In this document: positions 47,210-56,090 of the stretch, in pieces | How positions within the stretch are numbered: the first letter of the stretch is position 1 | Layout of the letters: each line of letters opens with the position of its first letter | Notes under the pieces: model-generated | What the model saw: only the letters and a program-made list of their open reading frames with translations | The model's database searches: none | Told to the model about the DNA's origin: nothing | Translations under genes and position numbers: made by a program | From: Stenotrophomonas sp. 24(2023) | GTDB lineage: Bacteria > Pseudomonadota > Gammaproteobacteria > Xanthomonadales > Xanthomonadaceae | Direction of reading: 5' to 3' | Assembly: GCF_030913365.1 (NCBI RefSeq) | Contig: NZ_CP133160.1 | Location: forward strand, 496,001-560,000 | DNA: 64,000 bases

Positions 47210-49243
47210 ATGAAGCATCTCCTGCTCCTGGCCGCGCTGGCCGTGGCGGCCCCCCTGCCGCTGGCCGCCAAGCCGAAAACGCCCAGCATCGAACAGCTGG
47301 CCGCCTTCCCTGCCATTTCAAGCCTGTCGCTGTCCCCTGACGGCAAGCAGATCGCGGGCCTGCAGGCCCGTGGCGAAGACCGCGTCATCCTGGTCTGGAA
47401 GACCGAGGCCCTCGACGCACCGCCCACCGTCATCGGCACCGGCCGCATGAAGTTCCAGAGCATGGGCTTCATCAAGAACGGCCTGCTCGCCGTCACCCTC
47501 TGGCAGCCCTATGACCTGCGCACCGACCGGGTCAACAAGACGTTCATCAGCAAGTTCTTCATCACCGATACCGAAGGCAAGCAGTGGAAGGAGCCCATCA
47601 CGCCCCCGCGCGCGGGCAGCCGCAACGAAGAACTGGAACAGGCACTGTCCAATGCCACCGTGCTGGACGTGCTGCCCAACGACCCGGACCACATCCTGGT
47701 GATCAGCGGCTCGGGCAGCAATTCCGGTGATGTGTACAAGGTGAACCTGCGCAGCTTTTCGTCCCAGCGCATCCAGAAGACCGAAGAACGCGTGGCCGGT
47801 TATGTGACCGACCTGAACAGCGAGCTGCGTGCCCGCCTGCGGCAGGACATCGATGGTACCGGCGCCTACGTGGCCACCGAATTCCGCAACCCCGCCACCA
47901 ACAGCTGGGAAGAGCATTTCCGCTCGCACGTGAAGGACCGCGACATCACCCAGGTGGTCGGGTTCGCCGACGACCCGAACATCGCCTTCATCCAGAGCAA
48001 CGTGGGGCGCGACAAGACGGTGATCTACGAGTACGACATCGGCGCGCGCAAGCAGAAGGAGGTCCTGTTCGAGCACAAGTTCTTCAATGCCGGCTCGGTG
48101 CACGTCAACCGCTACCGCAACGTGCCCGGCGTGCCTTTCGGCGCCGTGCTCGGCATCGGTTACAGCGGCCCGCGCGGCAACGAAACGCAGTGGACCGATC
48201 CCTCCTTCAAGAGTCTGGAACAGGGCGTCCGCCAGGCGCTGGACATCCAGGCCAGCAGCGTCACCCTGGTCGATCCGGCCGGTGGGCACAGCGCCAGTAC
48301 CCAGATCGACAACGGCCGCTCACTCCGCGTCCTGGATTACAGCGCGGACCTGAAGACGTTCCTGCTGGTCACCTCCGGCCCGGCCAACCCGCCCGAGTAC
48401 CACCTGCTCCACAACGGCAAGCTGACCCTGCTGGCCAAGAGCTACCCGGATATCGATCCGGCCGCCCTCGGCGACACCCGCCTGGTGTATTACAAGGCGC
48501 GCGATGGGCTGGACATTCCGGCCTTCCTGACCACGCCCAGCACCGAACTGTGCGGCGCGGGCCCGTGGAAGGCGGTCGTGCATCCGCACGGCGGGCCCTG
48601 GGCACGCGATGGCATGGATTTCGACGGCTCGATGTGGGTGCCGCTGATGGTCTCGCGCTGCATGGCGGTCCTGCGCCCGCAGTTCCGTGGCTCGGCCGAC
48701 TGGAGCCGCCGCCTGTGGATGGCCGGTGATGCCGAATGGGGCCAGAAGATGCAGGACGACAAGGATGACGGCGCCAAGTGGATGATCGAGCAGAAGATCG
48801 CCCAGCCCGGCCACATCGCCATGTTCGGCTTCTCTTACGGCGGCTATTCGGCCTTCGCCGCGTCGGTGCGCCCCAATGGCCTGTACAAGTGCGCCATCGC
48901 CGGCGCGGGCGTGTCGGACATCAAGAGGATCTGGTCGCGTTTCTATACCAACCCCTTCTTCCGCCAGGCGCAGGCACCGACCGTGGCCGGCCTGAATCCG
49001 CTGGACAAGGCGGGTGAAATGAAGATCCCGCTGATGGTCTACCACGGCGACCGCGACCGTACCGTGCCGATCGAGCAGTCCGAATGGTTCGTCTCCAAGG
49101 CGAAGAATTCCGGCCAGCCGGTCGAGTTCCATGCCATTGCCGACTATGCGCACGGGCCGGCCTGGACGCGCAAGATCATGGCCGACCAACTGCGGCTGAT
49201 CGATGACTACCTCGGCAAGGGCTGCGGCGGCGGCGGCCTCTGA
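47210..49243 (+). CDS. Exported S9-family prolyl-oligopeptidase-type peptidase
   Basis: 677 residues. Signal peptide 1-20 (ending PLAA), a beta-propeller domain to about residue 420, and a C-terminal alpha/beta-hydrolase domain. The catalytic serine is Ser542 in GFSYGGYS; the acid is in HGDRDRTVP (613-616 GDRD); the histidine is His648 in YAHGP. S9 enzymes cleave short peptides, often after proline. The signal peptide places it in the periplasm, where it could process peptides brought in by the receptor encoded just upstream. The C-terminus ends in an unusual GKGCGGGGL. Confidence 0.92.
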   Translation: MKHLLLLAALAVAAPLPLAAKPKTPSIEQLAAFPAISSLSLSPDGKQIAGLQARGEDRVILVWKTEALDAPPTVIGTGRMKFQSMGFIKNGLLAVTLWQPYDLRTDRVNKTFISKFFITDTEGKQWKEPITPPRAGSRNEELEQALSNATVLDVLPNDPDHILVISGSGSNSGDVYKVNLRSFSSQRIQKTEERVAGYVTDLNSELRARLRQDIDGTGAYVATEFRNPATNSWEEHFRSHVKDRDITQVVGFADDPNIAFIQSNVGRDKTVIYEYDIGARKQKEVLFEHKFFNAGSVHVNRYRNVPGVPFGAVLGIGYSGPRGNETQWTDPSFKSLEQGVRQALDIQASSVTLVDPAGGHSASTQIDNGRSLRVLDYSADLKTFLLVTSGPANPPEYHLLHNGKLTLLAKSYPDIDPAALGDTRLVYYKARDGLDIPAFLTTPSTELCGAGPWKAVVHPHGGPWARDGMDFDGSMWVPLMVSRCMAVLRPQFRGSADWSRRLWMAGDAEWGQKMQDDKDDGAKWMIEQKIAQPGHIAMFGFSYGGYSAFAASVRPNGLYKCAIAGAGVSDIKRIWSRFYTNPFFRQAQAPTVAGLNPLDKAGEMKIPLMVYHGDRDRTVPIEQSEWFVSKAKNSGQPVEFHAIADYAHGPAWTRKIMADQLRLIDDYLGKGCGGGGL

Positions 49244-49261
49244 GCCAACCTGCGTTCCCCC

Positions 49262-49291
49262 GGCAAGGGCGCCGCATCAGGCGCCCTTGCC
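49262..49291 (+). terminator. Strong hairpin after the S9 peptidase gene
   Basis: GGCAAGGGCGCC (49262-49273) pairs with GGCGCCCTTGCC (49280-49291), a perfect 12-bp stem with a 6-base loop. No T-run. Confidence 0.6.
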
Positions 49292-49419
49292 CATCATGGC
49301 CCCTTGCGTCCGCCCATGACCTTCGACACCCTTGCAGGTCAGGCCGGCGGCGTATCGTTCGGCCAAGGTCCCCGTGCGGGGCCATTTCCGATGCATCCCA
49401 GGCCTGGAGGCCCACCAAC

Positions 49420-51525
49420 GTGATCCGCAATCCCAAGATCGTCCTGCTGACCCTGGCCGTTTCGGCTGCCCTGGTCGGCTGCGGCAAGACCGAAACCCCG
49501 GCCACGGAAGGCGCCGCCTCCGCTCCGGCCGCCACCCCCACCCCGACCAGCTACAGCCTGGATGACACCAAGCTGCCGGCCTACAACGCCTTCCAGGCCG
49601 GTGACCTGGACGCCAGCAAGGACGCCTGCACCGCGTTCGGCGACTACGTCAACGGCAAGTGGCTGGCCGCCAATGAAATCCCGGGCGACCGCACCAGCTG
49701 GGGTGCCTTCACCATCCTGGACGAGCGTTCTGTTGCCGTGCAACATCAGCTCGCCGAGCAGGTCGCCAAGGTCGAAAAGCCCGACCACATCGAAAAGATC
49801 GTGGGTGACCTGTGGGCCACCGGCATGGACGAAGCCAAGATCAATGCCCAGGGCATCGAGCCGCTGAAGGCCGATCTGGCGGCCATCGATGGCCTGAAGG
49901 ACACCGCCGGCATCGCCAACTACCTGCGCAGCAGCGCGGCCAAGGGTGAAAACCCGCTGTTCGGCTTCGGTGCCGAGGCCGACTTCAAGAACTCGGCCGT
50001 GAACCTGGCCTACGCCAGCCAGGGTGGCCTGGGCCTGCCCGACACCACCTATTACACCGACGCCAAGAACGCCGACAAGCTCAAGGCCTACCAGGCCCAC
50101 GTGGCCAAGGTGCTGGAACTGTCCGGCGTCGCTGCCGCCGATGCGGCCAAGCAGGCCGAGGACGTGGTCAAGTTCGAAACCCGCCTGGCCAAGGCCTCCA
50201 AGTCGCGCGTGGAGCTGTCGCGTGACGTGGCCCTGTTCTACAACCCGGTGACCCTGGCCGACGCCGACAAGCTGACCCCGAACTTCAGCTGGACCGAGTT
50301 CTTCAAGGCCCAGGGCGTTGCCGCGCCGGAGAAGTTCTCGCTGGCCATGCCGGCCTTCCACCAGGAAGTGAGCAAGGCACTGGCCGACACCGACCCGTCG
50401 GTGTGGCGCGCCTACCTGCGCTTCCACACCGTGGACAGCGCCTCGCCGTACCTGAGCGATGCCTTCGTCGATGAGAACTATGCCTTCTACGGCAAGACCC
50501 TCAATGGCCAGAAGGAACAGAAGCCGCGCTGGAAGCGCGTGCTGGGCACCATCGAAAGCGACGCCGGCGAAGCCTTCGGCCAGCTGTACGTGAAGGTCGC
50601 CTTCTCGCCGGAAGCCAAGGAAAAGATGGAGCAGCTGGTGAAGAACCTGGCCGCTTCGCTGAAGGAACGCATCCAGGGCCTGACCTGGATGAGCGATGAA
50701 ACCAAGGCCAAGGCCATCGCCAAGTGGGAAACCTTCACCCCGAAGATCGGCTACCCGGACAAGTGGCGTGACTGGTCGGGCCTGCAGACCCAGCGCGACA
50801 GCTACCTGGACAACGTGCGCGCCGCCAACGCGTTCAACTACAAGTTCAACCTGGCCAAGATCGGCAAGCCGGTGGACAAGACCGAGTGGGGCATGACCCC
50901 GCAGACGGTCAATGCCTACTACAACCCGCTGCAGAACGAGATCGTGTTCCCGGCCGCCATCCTGCAGCCGCCGTTCTTCGACCCGAAGGCCGACGACGCG
51001 CTGAACTACGGTGGCATCGGTGCGGTGATCGGCCATGAAATGACCCACGGTTACGATGACCAGGGCGCACGCTTCGGGCCGACCGGCAACATGGAAAACT
51101 GGTGGACCGAGGGTGACACCAAGAACTTCCAGGGCCTGACCGGCAAGCTGGTCAAGCAGTTCGACCAGTACAAGGTCGATGGTCAGGCGGTGAACGGCCA
51201 CCTGACCCTGGGCGAGAACATCGCTGACCTGGGTGGCCTGGCCACCGCCTACGACGCCCTGCAGAAGGCGACCGCCGGCAAGGAAGACGCCAAGGTCGAT
51301 GGTTTCACCCGCGACCAGCGCTTCTTCTTCAACTGGGCCACCGTGTGGCGCACCAAGTACACCCCGGAAAACGCCAAGGTCCGCCTGGCCACCGACCCGC
51401 ACGCACCGGCGCAGTTCCGCGCCATCGGTGCCCCCTCCAACCTGCCGGCCTTTGCCGCCGCGTTCCAGTGCAAGGCCGGCGCCCCGATGGCCCGCACCGG
51501 CGAACAGCAGGTGGTGATCTGGTAA
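49420..51525 (+). CDS. M13 (neprilysin-like) zinc metallopeptidase, lipoprotein
   Basis: 701 residues. A lipoprotein signal ends in the lipobox LVGC (Cys near residue 22). The N-terminal M13 domain is followed by the catalytic domain with HEMTH (His539, Glu540, His543), the third zinc ligand Glu599 in GENIADLGG, and the late catalytic His in DPHAPAQFRAIG. All essential residues are present. M13 enzymes cleave oligopeptides on the N-side of hydrophobic residues; this one is likely anchored in the cell envelope. The GTG start at 49420 follows GGAGG by 9 bases. A terminator follows. Confidence 0.95.
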   Translation: MIRNPKIVLLTLAVSAALVGCGKTETPATEGAASAPAATPTPTSYSLDDTKLPAYNAFQAGDLDASKDACTAFGDYVNGKWLAANEIPGDRTSWGAFTILDERSVAVQHQLAEQVAKVEKPDHIEKIVGDLWATGMDEAKINAQGIEPLKADLAAIDGLKDTAGIANYLRSSAAKGENPLFGFGAEADFKNSAVNLAYASQGGLGLPDTTYYTDAKNADKLKAYQAHVAKVLELSGVAAADAAKQAEDVVKFETRLAKASKSRVELSRDVALFYNPVTLADADKLTPNFSWTEFFKAQGVAAPEKFSLAMPAFHQEVSKALADTDPSVWRAYLRFHTVDSASPYLSDAFVDENYAFYGKTLNGQKEQKPRWKRVLGTIESDAGEAFGQLYVKVAFSPEAKEKMEQLVKNLAASLKERIQGLTWMSDETKAKAIAKWETFTPKIGYPDKWRDWSGLQTQRDSYLDNVRAANAFNYKFNLAKIGKPVDKTEWGMTPQTVNAYYNPLQNEIVFPAAILQPPFFDPKADDALNYGGIGAVIGHEMTHGYDDQGARFGPTGNMENWWTEGDTKNFQGLTGKLVKQFDQYKVDGQAVNGHLTLGENIADLGGLATAYDALQKATAGKEDAKVDGFTRDQRFFFNWATVWRTKYTPENAKVRLATDPHAPAQFRAIGAPSNLPAFAAAFQCKAGAPMARTGEQQVVIW

Positions 51526-51553
51526 GCCCTGGCTGACGCCTGGCAGTACCTGC

Positions 51554-51584
51554 AAAGGCCCGGGTTTCCCGGGCCTTTGTTTTT
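51554..51584 (+). terminator. Rho-independent terminator after the active M13 gene
   Basis: AAAGGCCCGGG (51554-51564) pairs with CCCGGGCCTTT (51568-51578), followed by GTTTTT. Confidence 0.9.
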
Positions 51585-51676
51585 GCGCGTGGCACGCCAT
51601 GCCTGCTGTGCATGCCCCGCCCATGCCCGGCTTGCTATAGTTCGCGCGCCCTCAATCCATCCTGGATTTGCTCTAC

Positions 51677-53683
51677 ATGCCCAATTTCCGTCCGCTTGCC
51701 ATCGCCCTGGGCATCAGCCTGGCGACCCTGGTCCCGACCCACGATGCGTTCGCCGCCAAGAAGAAGGCCGCCGCTGCCCCGTCCGTCAGCGCCCAGTGCA
51801 GCGACTTCTATGACGCCACCAACGCCGCCTGGCTGAAGGCCAACCCGGTCCCGCAGACCGGGGCGACCACGGCGCTGGGCCAGCTGGTGGACCGCAGCCG
51901 TGTCCAGCAGCGTGAACTGCTGGATGCCGCGATGAATGGCCCGCAGGGCAATGTGCAGAAGCTGCTGGGCGATTTCTGGGCCAGCGGCCTGGACGAGGCC
52001 GCCGTGGAAGCCGATGGCTCCAACCCGATCGCCCCGCTGCTGACGCGCATCAACGCGATCAAGAAGGCCAAGGACATCCCCGCCTCGATCGCGGCCCTGC
52101 ACCAGGTCGGCATCCCGGTGGCCTTCAACTTCGGCCCGGACGTGGACCTGAAGGCCCTGGACCGCCACATCGGCTACTTCATGCAGGGCGGCATGGGCCT
52201 GCCCGACCCGGCCTTCTATACCCGCACCGACGCCGACACCGTCGCCCTGATGGGCCGCTACCGTGCCTATGTGAAGCAGATCCTGGCGCTGACCGGCACC
52301 CCGGCCGCCAAGCTCGATGCCGAAGCTGCCGCGGTGATCGCCCTGGAAACCGAACTGGCACGCAACGCGCAGTCGCTGGCCGGCATCAACAACCCGTTCA
52401 ACAATTACGCCCCGATCTCCACCAAGGACCTCAACAGCCGCTACCGCAACCTGCAGCTGGATGCGTTCCTGAAGGTGCAGGGCGTCAATGACGACCTGGT
52501 CTCGCTGTCCGACCCGAACCTGTTCAAGCAGCTCGACGGCATGATCGGCAAGAACAAGCCGGACCAGTGGAAGGCCTACCTGCGCTGGCGCGTGGGCGAT
52601 GCGATGGCGCCCTACCTGTCCAAGGCCTACCGCGACGCCGAATTCGAGTTCCGTGGCCGTGTGCTGCGCGGTGAAACGCTGCCGCCGGCCCGCTGGGAAG
52701 CCGTGCTGGACGCCATCAACGTGGCCGCTGGTCCGATGCTGGGCCGCGAATATGCCGCCCGCTACCTGTCCGCCGAGGACCGCCGCCAGGCCGCCTGGAT
52801 CGTGGACAAGGTGCGTGAAGTACAGATCGACGCCGTGAAGAACAGCAGCTGGCTCAGCGCCGAGGCCAAGGCCGAAGCGCAGGCCAAGCTGGCGGCCCTG
52901 AAGATCGAGATCGGCACCCCGCTGCGCGATCTGGACTACACCGTGCAGCCGATGGGCCGCGGCTCGTTCGGCGGCAACATGCTGATCGCTTCGACCTGGC
53001 GCCACCGCGAGGAAATGAAGCGCATCGGCAAGGGCAACGCCGACCGCCGCTGGGATGTGCTGCCGCAGCAGCCCTCGCTGGCCTATGACCTGGCGCAGAA
53101 CCGCCTGATCGTGACCGCCGCCATCCTGCAGGGCCCGGTGTTCAACGCCAAGGCCGATGCCGCCGACAAGTTCGGCAGCTTCGGCGGCCTGGTCGGCCAC
53201 GAGCTGACCCGCGCCATCGATGCCAAGGGCGCGCTGGTCGATGCCAAGGGCGAACTGCGCAGCTGGTGGACGCCGGCCGACAAGACCGCCTGGACGCTGC
53301 TCGGCAGCCGCGTGGCCGCGCAGTACGGCAGCTACGATTTCCCCGGGGTGAAGGGCGCCAAGGTCAACGGTGCACTGACCCAGGAAGAGAACCTGGCCGA
53401 CATCGCCGGCCTGGAACTGGCCTGGGCCGCCTACGCCGCGCAGGAGCCGAAGGCCAAGCCGGCGCAACAGCAGGGCTTCTTCCGCGCCTGGGCGGCGCTG
53501 TGGCCGCAGCAGCTGGCACCGAACGAGGCCGTGCGCCGCGTGACCGCCGACATCCGTGCACCGGGCCGCTGGCGCACCAACGGTGCGCTGTCGAACCTGC
53601 CGGCCTTCGGCGCCACCTTCAGCTGCAAGCCGGGCCAGCCGATGCAGCGCACCGACGCGGACCAGATCAAGGTCTGGCGCTGA
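51677..53683 (+). CDS. M13-family protein, probably catalytically inactive
   Basis: 668 residues. A signal peptide (about 1-26, ending DAFA) and the full M13 fold are present, but the zinc motif reads HELTR (His508, Glu509, Arg512) where the family has HExxH, and the late catalytic DxHxP reads DIRAPGRWR, again with Arg for His. The third ligand region QEENLADIAG keeps Glu571. Loss of two essential histidines with an otherwise intact frame argues for a pseudoenzyme instead of decay. It lies 151 bases after the active paralogue and may bind peptides or partner it; that is inference. The ATG at 51677 is preferred over TTG at 51668. Confidence 0.88.
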   Translation: MPNFRPLAIALGISLATLVPTHDAFAAKKKAAAAPSVSAQCSDFYDATNAAWLKANPVPQTGATTALGQLVDRSRVQQRELLDAAMNGPQGNVQKLLGDFWASGLDEAAVEADGSNPIAPLLTRINAIKKAKDIPASIAALHQVGIPVAFNFGPDVDLKALDRHIGYFMQGGMGLPDPAFYTRTDADTVALMGRYRAYVKQILALTGTPAAKLDAEAAAVIALETELARNAQSLAGINNPFNNYAPISTKDLNSRYRNLQLDAFLKVQGVNDDLVSLSDPNLFKQLDGMIGKNKPDQWKAYLRWRVGDAMAPYLSKAYRDAEFEFRGRVLRGETLPPARWEAVLDAINVAAGPMLGREYAARYLSAEDRRQAAWIVDKVREVQIDAVKNSSWLSAEAKAEAQAKLAALKIEIGTPLRDLDYTVQPMGRGSFGGNMLIASTWRHREEMKRIGKGNADRRWDVLPQQPSLAYDLAQNRLIVTAAILQGPVFNAKADAADKFGSFGGLVGHELTRAIDAKGALVDAKGELRSWWTPADKTAWTLLGSRVAAQYGSYDFPGVKGAKVNGALTQEENLADIAGLELAWAAYAAQEPKAKPAQQQGFFRAWAALWPQQLAPNEAVRRVTADIRAPGRWRTNGALSNLPAFGATFSCKPGQPMQRTDADQIKVWR

Positions 53684-53704
53684 GCGTGTTGCGCAGGTAG
53701 TACC

Positions 53705-53733
53705 GGAAAGGGCGCCGTCTGGCGCCCTTTTCC
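53705..53733. terminator. Bidirectional terminator after the M13-like gene
   Basis: AAAGGGCGCC (53707-53716) pairs with GGCGCCCTTT (53721-53730), flanked by GGA and TCC that extend the stem with one gap. Confidence 0.8.
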
Positions 53734-53746
53734 GTTCGGGGGGCCC

Positions 53747-53818
53747 ATCCACGCATGGCGTGGATCTACAGGGTGCCGCAGAGGATGCGCGATCCATCCA
53801 CGCATGGCGTGGATCTAC
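53747..53818 (-). repeat. Pair of SMAG palindromic repeats, minus orientation
   Basis: Two identical 23-base units occupy 53796-53818 and 53747-53769; on the minus strand each begins GTAGATCCACGCCATGCG and closes as a hairpin. GTAG-headed palindromes of this type are the SMAG family of S. maltophilia. The TAG of the first unit is the stop codon of the DUF4166 gene. Confidence 0.85.
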
Positions 53819-55482
53819 GGGGTGCCGGGCGCGGGCTGCAGGGTTCCCCGGTAGTGCACGATGCGCCCGACCAGCGGGGCGCCGATCTCCACGTCGAACA
53901 CGAAATGCCCGTCCTGCTCGTACTCGAAGCTGGCATCACCCGGCAGCAGTGCGCGCGGCAGCGGAATGCCCAGCAACGACCAGCGGCGCGGCACCAGTTG
54001 CAGCCGCCCGTTCTGCACCACCAGCGCCAGGGCCACGGCGACTGCGCCGAAGCGCTCGACCAGCAGGGCTTCGTTGCGCCCCTGCCCTTCGGTCTGCAGC
54101 GACGAGAAGCGCCGGCCGGCAAAGGTACGGGTCCAGCGCTCGCCACCGGCTTCGGCATCGAATGCCACGCTGACCGGTATGGCATCGCCCGCATCGGGAA
54201 AACCGAACAGCCTGCCCAGCAGGCGCGACAGCAGGCCATCGCCCCGCTCCACCCGCGCCATGCCCTGCCAGCGGCGCGGCGCCTGCGGTGCATGCAGTGC
54301 CTGCACGCTTGGCGGCAGGCGGGCATACGCGTCGCCCAGCACGCGCTGGTACAGGCTGGCACCGGCGACCGGCTGGCGAAAACCGGTATGGATCGTGCGG
54401 TCCTTGAACAGCTGATCGTAGTCCGCCAGTGCCAGCGCATGCGTGGCCGGCCGTGCACCGGTTGCCGGGCGCTCGCCGGCCAGCTGCTTGCGGATCACCG
54501 CCTCGATCGCCATCGACGGGATGTACGGGCCGTCATCGGCTTCGGCCAGCAGATGCCAGCTGCATTCCACCGGCTGCCCGTCACGTACGCCCCGCGCACG
54601 CACATACATGCCCCCCCGGTGCTCGCCGAACGTCATCAGGTTCAACACGGTGTAGAACAGCCGCGATGCGGGTTCCAGCGACGGCAGCTTCAGCCGCCAG
54701 CGCGCCTTGGCCAGCAGGTTGAGGATGCGGTGCAGGCTCTCGGGCACCGGCCCGGCGCCCATCCAGATGTCGGTCATGCCGGGGTGCTCGGGGGGCAGCA
54801 CCTGCAGGTCGGGCACGTCCACCAGCGAGAAGCGCAGGTTGCGCAGTGGCAGGTGCCCCGGTACGGCGACGGTGAAACGGCGGCTTTCGGCCAGGCCGAT
54901 GCCATGGCCATCACGCCCCTGCCGGCGCAGCTTCACCGGCGATCCGGCGTAGCCCACCACCGCACGCATCACGTTCAGGCCGATGCCGGCGAAGGGCGAC
55001 GGCGCGATGCCACCTTCCACCTCGCGGATCTCCATGCGCGTGGCCATCTGCCGCAACACCGCCGCAGTCAGCACCGGGAAGCTGCTGACGCCCGCCAGCA
55101 CGTATACGCCGGCGGCGCGCGCCTGTTCGTCGTACTGGGACACGCCGAACACGAAATCGGCGGCATCGGCGAAATCCAGATAGTCGATGCCGGCGGCGAT
55201 GCACGCCTCGACCGCGCTGTAGCGGTGCGCACCGTACTCCTGGAAAGGCCCGGAGGCGTCGACCACCAGATCGGGGCGCTCGGCGTGCAGCACCGGTGCC
55301 AGCTGCTGCCGGTCAACCTGCAGCGCGCGCACCCGGGGCTGGCCGGTGTAGCCCTGGCAGAACGCCTGGGCGGCAGCCAGGTTGCGCCCGCCGATCAGCA
55401 GTTCCAGTGCCGGAAGATCCGCCAGCAGGCGGGCCAGCCGCCCACCAAATACGCCATACCCGCCCAGTACCAGGATCTTCAC
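53815..55482 (-). CDS. Saccharopine-dehydrogenase-like NAD(P)-binding protein with C-terminal DUF4166
   Basis: 555 residues. The N-terminal Rossmann motif ILVLGGYGVFGGRLARLLA (residues 3-21) starts a saccharopine-dehydrogenase-like domain (to about 370) with DASGPFQEYG and YLDFADAADFV. The C-terminal 180 residues (SLYQRVLGDAYARLPPSVQALH and PRRWQGMARVERG onward) match DUF4166. This fusion is widespread but its reaction is unknown. The GTG at 55482 follows AGGGA; the long upstream frame is not conserved. The stop TAG is part of a SMAG repeat. It is divergent from the VOC/FAD-oxidoreductase pair. Confidence 0.82.
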   Translation of the reverse strand: MKILVLGGYGVFGGRLARLLADLPALELLIGGRNLAAAQAFCQGYTGQPRVRALQVDRQQLAPVLHAERPDLVVDASGPFQEYGAHRYSAVEACIAAGIDYLDFADAADFVFGVSQYDEQARAAGVYVLAGVSSFPVLTAAVLRQMATRMEIREVEGGIAPSPFAGIGLNVMRAVVGYAGSPVKLRRQGRDGHGIGLAESRRFTVAVPGHLPLRNLRFSLVDVPDLQVLPPEHPGMTDIWMGAGPVPESLHRILNLLAKARWRLKLPSLEPASRLFYTVLNLMTFGEHRGGMYVRARGVRDGQPVECSWHLLAEADDGPYIPSMAIEAVIRKQLAGERPATGARPATHALALADYDQLFKDRTIHTGFRQPVAGASLYQRVLGDAYARLPPSVQALHAPQAPRRWQGMARVERGDGLLSRLLGRLFGFPDAGDAIPVSVAFDAEAGGERWTRTFAGRRFSSLQTEGQGRNEALLVERFGAVAVALALVVQNGRLQLVPRRWSLLGIPLPRALLPGDASFEYEQDGHFVFDVEIGAPLVGRIVHYRGTLQPAPGTP

Positions 55483-55607
55483 GCATCGTCCCTGTCGTGT
55501 CGTTGCGCCATGGTAACGCTGCGCCGACAGTTCCTGCAGCGCAGCACGATCCGGCATTAACGCCCGCCGTGCTATCGCTGCGGCCTGGTCCGCTGCGGAG
55601 CCCTGCC

Positions 55608-56090
55608 ATGGCCCACAAGAACACCGTCTGCGTGTGGTACGACAAGGATGCACTGGCGGCTGCCACGTTCTATGCCCAGACCTTCCCCGACAGCGCGGTG
55701 ACCGCCGTGCACACGGCTCCGGGTGATTACCCCGATGGCCGCGAGGGCGATGTGCTGATGGTCGAGTTCACCGTCTGCGGCATCCCCTGCGTCGGCCTCA
55801 ATGGCGGGCCGGCGATCACCCACAGCGAAGCCTTCTCGTTCCAGGTGGTCACCGAGGACCAGCCGGAAACCGACCGGCTGTGGAACGCCATCGTCGGCAA
55901 CGGCGGGCAGGAACGCGAATGCGGCTGGTGCCGCGACCGCTGGGGGGTGTTCTGGCAGATCAGCCCGCGCACGCTGCTGGAGGCGGTGACCAGCGCCGAC
56001 AAGGCCCTGGCCAAGCGCGCGTTCAACGCGATGATGCCGATGAAGAAGATCGACATCGCCGCCATCGAAGCCGCGATACGCCCCGCATGA
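55608..56090 (+). CDS. VOC-family PhnB-like protein
   Basis: 160 residues. NTVCVWYDKDALAAATFYAQTFPDS and VEFTVCGIPCVGLNGGP are typical of the PhnB/3-demethylubiquinone-methyltransferase-like group of VOC proteins; CGWCRDRWGVFWQISPRTL (parts CGWCRDRWG and WQISP) is a signature of the subgroup. Substrate is unknown and these proteins are often of uncertain enzymatic activity. The ATG at 55608 is chosen as the family-like start. It overlaps the next gene by 4 bases (ATGA). Confidence 0.85.
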   Translation: MAHKNTVCVWYDKDALAAATFYAQTFPDSAVTAVHTAPGDYPDGREGDVLMVEFTVCGIPCVGLNGGPAITHSEAFSFQVVTEDQPETDRLWNAIVGNGGQERECGWCRDRWGVFWQISPRTLLEAVTSADKALAKRAFNAMMPMKKIDIAAIEAAIRPA

